Below are positions 8,351-16,526 of a stretch of DNA of 64,000 bases, piece after piece. Under the pieces are notes generated by a model. It searched no databases, was not told the origin of the DNA, and saw only the letters and a program-made list of their open reading frames with translations. A program made the position numbers and the translations under genes. Location: NCBI GenBank assembly GCA_024233115.1, contig JACKQB010000003.1, positions 62,001 to 126,000 of the forward strand, in the 5' to 3' direction. Position 1 is the first letter of the stretch, and each line of letters opens with the position of its first letter. The DNA comes from Akkermansiaceae bacterium (GTDB lineage Bacteria; Verrucomicrobiota; Verrucomicrobiia; Verrucomicrobiales; Akkermansiaceae).

Positions 8351-9856
8351 TTAGCGCTGTGTTTTCCCCCTCCAGGGTCGGGAATCCAGCGTGATTGTTT
8401 CCATCTCATGGCCACGCTCATTCACCAGCTTAAACTCAACCTGAAGCTTGTTGTCCATTTTACGGAATGCCAGTTCCCCGAAGGCCCATGTGCCGCCGGG
8501 ATAGCCGAAGAGTTGGTATTTACGCCCCTTGCCATGGGCACCCGGTCCCGGAACACCCCCCATTCCGGCAACTTCCAGTTCATGGATGTGACCGCCATTG
8601 GGGCGGGGAATCGCAAAACCGCGTGCACCGTGTCGGTCGCCTGACAGGAGAATGACCAAGCTGTCCTTCCTGGCGTCGATCCACTGGAAAATTTGCTCGC
8701 GCCCTTCGGTATCCCAAGTGCCCCAGCTGTCTTTGCCACTGGAAATATAGTCGCTCCACATGGTGCCGCCGCTGATCAGGATGCACGGTGCATCGGAGGA
8801 CTCGAGCTGCTGCTTGAGCCAGTCCATCTGCTCCTTACCGAGGAAACTATTGAGTTTACCGCGTTGTTGATTCACCCGGCAGGACCGGGTATCGAGAGCA
8901 ATGTGCTGTATGGGGCCGATTTGGGTCGAGAAATAGATCCCCTCGCGCTCCACTTCGCGTTCCGGGTTGTTCCAGTTGGCTTTCCACGCCTTGCGCAGGC
9001 CGCGCACATCGATCGGTTTGTTGCTGTTGGTGAGTGTTCCAGAAATATCGTCACCCCAGTAGTCGTGATCGTCCCAGGTAGCCGACACCGGTACATGGGC
9101 AGAGAGTTGTTGCCACGGCTGTGATAGATTGCGCAGCAAGTAATCGGCGTTGATCAGGCCGTAGTTGTCCTTGCGCCCATCAACCGCTGAATCCCCGAGA
9201 ACCAGCATCGCCCGGTTGTCACGCTCGCGGATCAACTGCATCAGTTCTGGTCGGTACATGCCGACCTTGTGATAACAGGTGCCAAATGCGATGCGGAAAG
9301 GTTTTTCAGAAAGCTCTGCCGGCGCTGTCATAAATCGACCTACCCCCAAGGATATGTTAGAAGAGCCCGTGACCTCATAGGAATACGCCGTATCCGGCGC
9401 TAGCCCGTTGCATGCGATGCTGTGAATGCGTTCCTTCTTCGTGGATTGATAGGTGCGTGACTTCCCGCCCTTCACTGGGATCACACGAACTTGAACCTGC
9501 CCCGGGTCTGGAAGATTGAGCCAGACAGCAACACCTGTTGCCGTGGGATCGCCGAGCATAGGGCCGCCGAGTTTGGACCGGTTGAACCTCCGGCAGACCG
9601 CGGACAGCGCCTTCCCGGGTTTTTCTCCAGTCAAGGCCTCGCGACAAGCGGTGTAAAAGTCCAGCACCTCCTGAGCTTGATCCCCATACTGGTTCATGAT
9701 CCGCAGATCGATTTCCAGAGTGCCAATGTGTGCGTCTCTCAGGGAGACAAGCTTCGGGTCGCTGGACTTGGCTGCGGTCGATGTCAGCACCCCACCAGCA
9801 GCAGCCGAAGTCAACACGACAAACCGCCTTCTCGTTAGATTCCGCTCATGCTTCAT
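8351..9856 (-). CDS. Tat-exported PhoD-like metallophosphodiesterase
   Basis: A 501-residue enzyme with a twin-arginine signal (MKHERNLTRRRFVVLTSAAAGGVL; Arg9-Arg11), so it folds in the cytoplasm before export. A fibronectin-like N-terminal domain (TGVAVWLNLPDPGQVQVRVIPV...YSYEVTG) is followed by the PhoD phosphatase core: RIAFGTCYHK, MLVLGDSAVDGR, VSATWDDHDYWGDD and ILLSGDRHGARGF supply the expected metal-binding Asp and His residues. PhoD-family enzymes cleave phosphodiesters or phosphomonoesters using Ca2+/Fe3+. The precise substrate is not deducible. It is the first gene of a run that continues with the STN-like, sigma and membrane-partner genes. A decayed copy of part of it lies at 2425-2530. 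Confidence 0.88.
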   Translation of the reverse strand: MKHERNLTRRRFVVLTSAAAGGVLTSTAAKSSDPKLVSLRDAHIGTLEIDLRIMNQYGDQAQEVLDFYTACREALTGEKPGKALSAVCRRFNRSKLGGPMLGDPTATGVAVWLNLPDPGQVQVRVIPVKGGKSRTYQSTKKERIHSIACNGLAPDTAYSYEVTGSSNISLGVGRFMTAPAELSEKPFRIAFGTCYHKVGMYRPELMQLIRERDNRAMLVLGDSAVDGRKDNYGLINADYLLRNLSQPWQQLSAHVPVSATWDDHDYWGDDISGTLTNSNKPIDVRGLRKAWKANWNNPEREVEREGIYFSTQIGPIQHIALDTRSCRVNQQRGKLNSFLGKEQMDWLKQQLESSDAPCILISGGTMWSDYISSGKDSWGTWDTEGREQIFQWIDARKDSLVILLSGDRHGARGFAIPRPNGGHIHELEVAGMGGVPGPGAHGKGRKYQLFGYPGGTWAFGELAFRKMDNKLQVEFKLVNERGHEMETITLDSRPWRGKTQR

Positions 9857-10060
9857 AGGTATGGCATTTCAATGCATATTCGGGGAAATGTAAACCAGCT
9901 ACTCACAGAGCGACATCAAAAGTGAAGTTTCCCCCCACACTAGAATGCTCAATGACGCGCCCCAGGGGAATGGGTGGTCAATCGCACCATTTTTCCAACA
10001 GACACGATGTATAACCTTGGACGGTTGCGAAGCGGAAACGCCCCCCGTTTTCTGGCAGGG

Positions 10061-12961
10061 TTATTTTGCCAGCCAGAGGCCTGTCAGGCTTGCGGGGTTT
10101 GTGGCTATGGCTTCGGGATTACCAGCGGCTACGATCTGGCCGCCGTGTTTGCCGCCACCGGGACCGAGGTCGATGATCCAGTCGGATGCCCGGATCACAT
10201 CCAGATTGTGCTCGACGATGACCAGTGAGTTTCCGGCATCGCGGAGTCGGCGCAAAACACCCAGCAGCACCTGGACATCGTTGTAGTGCAGACCCGTGGT
10301 CGGTTCATCGAGCAGGTAGAGGCAGTGGCCGGAGTTGGGGCGCGACAGCTCATCGGCGAGCTTGACACGCTGGGCCTCACCGCCGGAAAGCGTGTTGGCA
10401 GGCTGTCCTAGATGAATGTAGCCAAGCCCCACATCGCAGAGGGCATCGAGGATACGGCTGAGTTTGGGTACGTTTTGAAAAAACCTGGCGGCATCCTCGG
10501 CGGTCATTTCCAGCACTTCGGAGATATTGAGCCCTTTGTAAGTGACTTCGAGCGTCTCCCGATTATAGCGATGCCCGGCACAGGAATCACAGGTGATGTA
10601 GGCATCGTTGAGGAAATGCATGTCGATGCGGATGGCACCGTCGCCCTGGCATTTTTCGCAACGCCCCCCTTTGACATTAAAACTGAACCTTCCGGCATTG
10701 TAACCACGTTGACGCGACAGCGGCAGCTTCGCAAACAAAGCACGGATGAGGTCGAGGGCACCGGTGTAGGTGGCGGGGTTCGAGCGCGGGCTGCGACCGA
10801 GCGGTTTCTGGTCGACTACCACCACTTTATCGATCAGTTCGATGCCGTCGATGCGGTCGTGCGCACCCGGACTGGCGCTAGAGCGGTAAAAGTGGCGCGC
10901 GAGAGCCCGGCGGAGGATCGCATCGACCAAAGTGGATTTGCCGCTGCCACTGGGGCCGGTGACCGACACCATGAGACCGAGCGGGATGGCTACATCGATG
11001 CCTTGCAGGTTGTGTTCGCGGGCGTTGCGGATGACGAGTTCGCCGGATTTTGTTCCGTGGGTGATCTCGCCGTCGTCCGTCACATCACCAGCGAGCCATC
11101 TTCCGGTGATCGAGTTGTTGTTTTTTGCGACGGCACCGGGTGTTCCGGCAGCCAGGAGCTCGCCGCCACGGCTACCGGCTCCCGGGCCAATATCGATCAC
11201 CCAGTCGGCGGCGCGGATGGTGTCCTCATCGTGTTCAACCACGACCACCGTGTTGCCGAGGTCACGGAGTCGTTTCAGGGCCTCGATGAGTCGGGCATTA
11301 TCCGCGGAATGGAGACCGATGCTAGGCTCGTCCAAGACGTAGATCACACCGGACAAACCCGCCCCGATCTGGGTGGCCAGCCGAATCCGTTGCGCCTCCC
11401 CCCCCGAGAGCGTATTGCTGGCACGGTTGAGGGTAAGGTAGGAAAGACCGACGTCATCAAGGAAGCTGAGCCGACGTGTGATCTCGCCGACAACACCCCG
11501 TAGAGCATCACTGCGGTCTTCGGGAATACGGACATTTTTCAACCAGGCCAGGGCGTCTTCCACGGGCAAGGCCGAGAGTGCATCGATACCCAACAACTGG
11601 CCATGATCATCTTCCAACATCACCGCGAGGATCTCGGGTTTGAGTCGCCTGCCTTCGCAACGGGCGCAGCGGCTCGAAGTCATGAACCTGGCCATGCTGC
11701 GGCGCACCGCGTTGCTTTTGCTTTCCCGCGAAAACCGCTCGACGGTGCGGCACAGGCCTTCGAACTCCTGGACAAATGGCCGCTGGAAGCCGTCTTTTTC
11801 CCAGATGACCTCGATTTCCTTGCCATGGGTGCCGTAGAACAGCGCTTTTTTGAAAACCTCTGGCAGACTCTCGAAGGGCGCGTCAGGATCGGCACCGAAT
11901 GCAGCCGCGAGCGCGTCCACCTTTTTTCCCTGCCAGCTCTTTTTACGTTTGTTGCTCTTCCAGATAATCACGGCGTTATCGTTGAGCGACTTGCTCTGGT
12001 CCGGCACGATCAGGTTGGGATCACAGGCCAGCTCGGTGCCCAGGCCGTGGCAGAGGGGGCAGGCACCATGGTTGGAATTGAAGGAAAAATGCTTGGGGGT
12101 CAACGCTGGCAACTCAAATCCCGTGGCCGGATTCCGATAGCTCGTCAGGAAGGAGATTTCACGAAAATCATCATCCCCCGGCTCCATCACCAGTGCCAGC
12201 GACTGGCTGCCACAGATACGAAGCGCCGCCTCCACCGAGTCGGCCAGCCGGCTCATCACCCCATCGCGGATGACCAACCGGTCCACGACCACTTCGATAT
12301 GTTTGACCCTTTTCGGCCAGTGCCCGGAAGCCTGGTCGAGCTCCAGCATCTCACCGTTCACCCGAATGCGTACAAACCCCTGTCGTTGGAGGTTTTCCAG
12401 AAGGGTCTCCGCGTCTGCCGCCTCCTCCCTGGGGATGGGGGCAAGCAGAACCACCTTGCTGTTTTCAGGACGACTGGCCAGGGCGTCGATAATGTCTTTG
12501 GTCGTCATTTTCTCCAACCTCTCCCCCGTTTCCGGATCGTGGGGAATCCCAATGGCCGCGTAGAGAATACGCAGGTAATCGTAAATTTCAGTGGCCGTCG
12601 CAATGGTCGACCTCGGGTTCATGCCCCCGGTCCGCTGTTCGATGGCAATGGCGGGACTCAGCCCCTCGATGGAATCAACATCAGGTTTGTCAAACTGGTC
12701 GAGAAACTGCCTGGCATAGGTACTGAGGCTTTCGACATAACGCCTCTGCCCTTCGGCGTAGAGAGTGTGGAATGCGAGCGACGACTTGCCGCTGCCGCTC
12801 GGGCCAGTGATCACAACGAGCTTTCCCCGCGGGATTATCACGTCGATACCGCGCAGGTTATGCTGCCGGGCTCCTTTGATTACAATTGCGTCCACGCCGA
12901 TGTCTGTAAACCATGCGTCGGAGGAAATCCATTGTTCATTCACGGTACTTGCAATCTTCAT
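10061..12961 (-). CDS. uvrA: UvrABC excinuclease subunit A
   Basis: A 966-residue DNA damage-recognition ATPase of nucleotide excision repair, close to the usual ~940. Two ABC modules are visible. Walker A is GPSGSGKSS at residues 53-61 and GPSGSGKST in the second half. The signatures are LSGGEAQRIRLATQIG and LSGGEAQRVKLADEL. Zinc modules include CPLCHGLG...CARCEGRR and CEKCQGDG...CDSCAGHRY. The second half retains GLGYIHLGQPANTLSGGEAQR. The ATG at 12961 is used; a GTG at 12895 (giving VDAIVIKGARQHNLRG) is an alternative that matches the family start better. It stands alone between unrelated genes. Confidence 0.97.
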   Translation of the reverse strand: MKIASTVNEQWISSDAWFTDIGVDAIVIKGARQHNLRGIDVIIPRGKLVVITGPSGSGKSSLAFHTLYAEGQRRYVESLSTYARQFLDQFDKPDVDSIEGLSPAIAIEQRTGGMNPRSTIATATEIYDYLRILYAAIGIPHDPETGERLEKMTTKDIIDALASRPENSKVVLLAPIPREEAADAETLLENLQRQGFVRIRVNGEMLELDQASGHWPKRVKHIEVVVDRLVIRDGVMSRLADSVEAALRICGSQSLALVMEPGDDDFREISFLTSYRNPATGFELPALTPKHFSFNSNHGACPLCHGLGTELACDPNLIVPDQSKSLNDNAVIIWKSNKRKKSWQGKKVDALAAAFGADPDAPFESLPEVFKKALFYGTHGKEIEVIWEKDGFQRPFVQEFEGLCRTVERFSRESKSNAVRRSMARFMTSSRCARCEGRRLKPEILAVMLEDDHGQLLGIDALSALPVEDALAWLKNVRIPEDRSDALRGVVGEITRRLSFLDDVGLSYLTLNRASNTLSGGEAQRIRLATQIGAGLSGVIYVLDEPSIGLHSADNARLIEALKRLRDLGNTVVVVEHDEDTIRAADWVIDIGPGAGSRGGELLAAGTPGAVAKNNNSITGRWLAGDVTDDGEITHGTKSGELVIRNAREHNLQGIDVAIPLGLMVSVTGPSGSGKSTLVDAILRRALARHFYRSSASPGAHDRIDGIELIDKVVVVDQKPLGRSPRSNPATYTGALDLIRALFAKLPLSRQRGYNAGRFSFNVKGGRCEKCQGDGAIRIDMHFLNDAYITCDSCAGHRYNRETLEVTYKGLNISEVLEMTAEDAARFFQNVPKLSRILDALCDVGLGYIHLGQPANTLSGGEAQRVKLADELSRPNSGHCLYLLDEPTTGLHYNDVQVLLGVLRRLRDAGNSLVIVEHNLDVIRASDWIIDLGPGGGKHGGQIVAAGNPEAIATNPASLTGLWLAK

Positions 12962-13006
12962 CCCGCCTTTTAGGATCGCGCGTAACCCCAGAGCTTCTGA
13001 ACAGCC

Positions 13007-14287
13007 ATGTCCCGTCGTATTTTTTACTCATATTTCCAGTTTCTCGCCACAGGCTGCATTATCCTGGCAACATCCTGCACCCCGAGTGTTCCCGGTGCCC
13101 GGATCGCTAAAAGCCAGCCCATCAAGCCCTCTGCCGAGGTGGCTAGCAAGGAGTTCGAGCTGGCCACTACATCGGCGGTCAAGATGCCGTGGGTGGACGG
13201 CAACCACATTGAAACCCTCGTCAACGGCCATCAGATATACCCCGCGATGCTGGACGCGATCCGCTCCGCAAAAAAAACTGTCACCTTCGAAACCTACGCC
13301 TTTGTAAACGGCACGGTCGCTTACAATTTTGTCAATGCCTTCTGTGAACGCGCCCGCGCGGGAGTCAAAGTCCACGTCATTCTGGATGTCATCGGGGGCA
13401 AAGACATGGGTAAGGAAAATGTCAAACGGATGCACGCTGCCGGTGTTGACGTCAAGCTCTACCACCCGTTCCGAATCAGCAACCCACTGCAATTCAATAT
13501 CCGCGATCATCGGAAAATCATGGTGGTCGATGGCAAAGTAGGCTTTTCCGGTGGGTGTGGCATCGGGGACGACTGGAAAGGCAATGCCCATACTTCGGAC
13601 AATTGGCGTGAAAACCACTACCGGATCACCGGCCCCGTGGTGGCACAGCTCCAGCAGGGGTTCAATGACAACTGGGTCAAGTGTGGCGGCAGACAGCTGG
13701 CTGGCCCCGATTATTTTCCACCACTCAGGAGAACCGGCGACATCAGGGCCCAGGCCTTCAACTCGGCTCCGGAGGACCAGCTTTTCACCATCCCCCACCT
13801 CTACCGTCAAGCCTTTGCCTCGGCACGAAAAAGCATCATTATCGAGAACTCCTACGTCTACCTGGACCAGCCGATGATGGATGCTATTCTGGACGCCCGC
13901 CAACGCGGTGTGCACGTCGAGCTCATCCTGGCGTGGGAACATACGGACTCGTGGCCGGTCCGTTATCTTTCCATCTACCAGTATCACAAGCTGCTCAAGG
14001 CCGGTGTGCATATTTACGAATACAAAACGTCGATGATTCACTGCAAGGTCATGGTGATCGACGGGCTCTTCACAGCCATTGGCTCGGCCAACATCGATCC
14101 TCGCTCACTCTACATCAATGACGAGTCCAACGTGAATGTCATCAGCAGAAAATTCGCCCGCGAACAGTTGCGTATCATCGAGAGGGACAAATTGCGTTGC
14201 CAGCGCATCACCGAGGCGCGCAACCCCTGGAACCCGCTTTCGTTTGTCCCCCGGGCTGCCATCGGGCTCATTGGCCCGCAGATCTGA
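13007..14287 (+). CDS. Phospholipase D / cardiolipin synthase-like lipoprotein
   Basis: A 426-residue member of the HKD superfamily. It carries two catalytic motifs: HRKIMVVDGKVGFSGG at about residue 167 and HCKVMVIDGLFTAIGSANIDPRS at about residue 344. The N-terminus (MSRRIFYSYFQFLATGCIILATSC) reads as a lipoprotein signal with a LATSC lipobox, so the enzyme should be membrane-tethered outside the cytoplasm rather than a polytopic cardiolipin synthase. Two HKD motifs plus this layout fit a ClsB/ClsC-like phosphatidyl-transferase or a phospholipase. It is followed on the same strand by a YiiX-like gene. Confidence 0.88.
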   Translation: MSRRIFYSYFQFLATGCIILATSCTPSVPGARIAKSQPIKPSAEVASKEFELATTSAVKMPWVDGNHIETLVNGHQIYPAMLDAIRSAKKTVTFETYAFVNGTVAYNFVNAFCERARAGVKVHVILDVIGGKDMGKENVKRMHAAGVDVKLYHPFRISNPLQFNIRDHRKIMVVDGKVGFSGGCGIGDDWKGNAHTSDNWRENHYRITGPVVAQLQQGFNDNWVKCGGRQLAGPDYFPPLRRTGDIRAQAFNSAPEDQLFTIPHLYRQAFASARKSIIIENSYVYLDQPMMDAILDARQRGVHVELILAWEHTDSWPVRYLSIYQYHKLLKAGVHIYEYKTSMIHCKVMVIDGLFTAIGSANIDPRSLYINDESNVNVISRKFAREQLRIIERDKLRCQRITEARNPWNPLSFVPRAAIGLIGPQI

Positions 14288-14365
14288 CAGCATCAGCCTG
14301 ATTGATCTTTTCATTGGAAAATTCGATGGCACATGGCGCCGGCCTTGTGATAGAGTGGGACGCGT

Positions 14366-15052
14366 ATGAAAAATCCCCGGTTTACCATCAACAAGAGCGC
14401 CCTGATTGTCATGCTGTTCGTATTTACAGGAGTCCTGATGACCGCCGCCTTCGCACGCTATCAGAAATCGCGCACGCATAACCCATACGCATTACAAAAC
14501 GGCGATATCGTTTTCCAGGAAACCGGCAGCCAGCAGGCCAAGGCCATCAAAGCCGCCACCAACTCCCGCTGGACCCACGTCGGGCTTGTCTTTTTCCGGG
14601 ACGGCCAGCCAATGGTTATCGAGGCAGTGCAGCCGGTCCGTATCACCCCTCTCAGCAACTTCATCGCCCGTAATCCCGAGTCGTTTTATGCCATGCGGCT
14701 AAAAACAGCGCACCAGCACATCACTCCCGAGGCCATCCGCAAGGCAGAGCATTATTGCAATCAACAACTGGGAAAGAACTACGACAGCTTGTTCCGCTGG
14801 TCGGACGAGAAGATCTATTGCTCGGAGCTTGTCTGGAAGGCCTACAAGGAGGCAGCCGGCATCGAGCTTTGCCAGCCGCGCGCATTCCGGTCATACAACC
14901 TCAAGCACCCCACGGTGCAGCGTATCGTCAATCAACGTTATGGATCGATGCAGAAGCTTCCGATGGACGAGCTCTGCGTCGCACCATCAGATCTCGCGCA
15001 ATCCGGTCTGCTCACCGAGGTGCCCAAGCTGGACAGCAAGAAAAGCCGGTAG
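14366..15052 (+). CDS. YiiX/YebB-like permuted papain-fold cysteine hydrolase
   Basis: A 228-residue protein with an N-terminal hydrophobic anchor or signal (NKSALIVMLFVFTGVLMTAAFARY). It then shows the YiiX pattern: NGDIVFQETGSQQAKAIKAATNSRWTHVGLVF, with the catalytic His at about residue 70, and KIYCSELVWKAYKEA, with the catalytic Cys at about 152. The order His-before-Cys is the circular permutation typical of this NlpC/P60 subgroup. Members are thought to act on lipids or amide/thioester bonds at the envelope. The neighbouring phospholipase D-like lipoprotein supports an envelope-lipid context, which is inference. Confidence 0.85.
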   Translation: MKNPRFTINKSALIVMLFVFTGVLMTAAFARYQKSRTHNPYALQNGDIVFQETGSQQAKAIKAATNSRWTHVGLVFFRDGQPMVIEAVQPVRITPLSNFIARNPESFYAMRLKTAHQHITPEAIRKAEHYCNQQLGKNYDSLFRWSDEKIYCSELVWKAYKEAAGIELCQPRAFRSYNLKHPTVQRIVNQRYGSMQKLPMDELCVAPSDLAQSGLLTEVPKLDSKKSR

Positions 15053-15109
15053 AATTTCAGCTCGATTTTACCATCGCAATCTGAGCGGATTTCGCTAGTT
15101 TCAGCACCT

Positions 15110-16453
15110 GTGACACCCAGATACCCATCACGATTCCAAAGTAGAACCATTTGGCGAGCGATCACCGGCATCGCTATTCTCATCATCGGCTTGCTCATCG
15201 TTGGTCTGATCTGGCTGTGTGGTAATGTTTTCAGCTACTTGCAACCGGTGCTGGTCCCGCTCGCCTTTGCAGGTATCACCGCCTATCTGCTCGATCCCAT
15301 TGTCAGCTGGCTTCAGAAAAAAGGTCTGTCCCGGCTGAAGGCCGTCATCACCGTCTTTGCCTCCTTCGTGGTATTCCTCACCCTGTTGGGTCTGATCATC
15401 ATCCCCCCGATCGCCAACCAGATTTCCGATGCCTTCCAGGACAAGGAACAGATCGCCAGCAAGGCGACCTCGGCGATGGAAAACATCAAGGATGCGCCAT
15501 GGCTTAAACCGGTGGTGGACTACGCCTCGGAAAAGGTAAATCCCGAGACCGGGGCTTCAGTCGTTGTCAAGGACGCCCCCACCCCGCCACCCACCCAACA
15601 GGATGAAAACATCGACAAACTGGGCGGCATCGTTTCCGGGGAGCCCGAGTTCCAGTACCGATGGCAATTCATGCTTTCCAAGTACGCAGGCAAGATCATC
15701 GGCACCACGACCAGCTGGCTCAGTGAAGGCTCATCAAAAATCCTCAGTATCTTCGGCCTGGTGCTGGGCTTCGCGATGACACCGATCTACCTCTACTATT
15801 TCCTCAAGGAAAGCTCGGGAATCAAGGCCCACTGGCATGAGTATGTGCCCCTGAAAGCGTCCCGCTTCAAAAGCGAGGTCGTCGACACCCTTCAGGAAAT
15901 CAACGGCTACCTGATCTCCTTTTTCCGTGGCCAGATGCTGGTCGCCTTCATCGATGGCATGCTGGTGGGAATCGCCCTGTGGATTTTCCAACTGCCATAC
16001 GGTCTGTTGATTGGCCTGATCCTCGCCATCCTCGGCGTCATTCCGTTTATCGGCAACATCCTCTGCATGATCCCCGCCTGTATCATCGCCTATGTTCACT
16101 TTGGTTATGCCGACAACCAGAATTTCCTCGGCTCCAACCCATGGAGCTACGTCGCAGCCGTGGTTGTTATTTTCTTTGTCGTGCAACAAATCAACTCCCT
16201 GGTTACGGCACCCAAGATTGTTGGCGACTCCGTAGGCCTGCACCCGATGACGGTGATCTTCTCCATGCTGTTCTGGTCACTGCTACTTGGCGGCTTCATC
16301 GGAGCCCTACTTGCCGTGCCCCTCACCGCTGCCGTCAAGGTTCTTTTCCGGCGTTATGTCTGGGAAAGAAAACTCAACGAGTCCGAGGCCGATGAATCGA
16401 CGCCATCAGCCGATGATGAGGCTCTTGATGACAAACAAATCGAGTTAGCTTGA
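15110..16453 (+). CDS. AI-2E family (PerM-like) membrane transporter
   Basis: A 447-residue polytopic protein starting at a GTG. Hydrophobic segments near residues 20-65 (ITGIAILIIGLLIVGLIWLCGNVFSYLQPVLVPLAFAGITAYLLDPIV) and 75-100 precede a soluble loop of ~110 residues with a Pro/Thr-rich patch. The conserved block YGLLIGLILAILGVIPFIGNILCMIPACIIAY follows, and the final helices end with LLGGFIGALLAVPLTAAVKVLFRRY. This is the AI-2E/PerM family arrangement. Characterised members export small molecules or act as Na+/H+ antiporters, so the name should not be read as quorum sensing. The C-terminal tail is acidic. Confidence 0.88.
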   Translation: MTPRYPSRFQSRTIWRAITGIAILIIGLLIVGLIWLCGNVFSYLQPVLVPLAFAGITAYLLDPIVSWLQKKGLSRLKAVITVFASFVVFLTLLGLIIIPPIANQISDAFQDKEQIASKATSAMENIKDAPWLKPVVDYASEKVNPETGASVVVKDAPTPPPTQQDENIDKLGGIVSGEPEFQYRWQFMLSKYAGKIIGTTTSWLSEGSSKILSIFGLVLGFAMTPIYLYYFLKESSGIKAHWHEYVPLKASRFKSEVVDTLQEINGYLISFFRGQMLVAFIDGMLVGIALWIFQLPYGLLIGLILAILGVIPFIGNILCMIPACIIAYVHFGYADNQNFLGSNPWSYVAAVVVIFFVVQQINSLVTAPKIVGDSVGLHPMTVIFSMLFWSLLLGGFIGALLAVPLTAAVKVLFRRYVWERKLNESEADESTPSADDEALDDKQIELA

Positions 16454-16526
16454 TATTTTTTTTGGGAACATTGCCGTCACATGACGCTCTCATGGTAACC
16501 CAGCGTCCTCCTATTCTATTTTTCCC

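Noticed and set aside
11603..12973. 456-codon plus-strand frame opposite uvrA
   Set aside because: Antisense shadow of uvrA; no domain, signal or start site of its own.
13028..14041. 337-codon minus-strand frame opposite the phospholipase D-like gene
   Set aside because: Shadow frame; the plus-strand gene has both HKD motifs and a lipobox.
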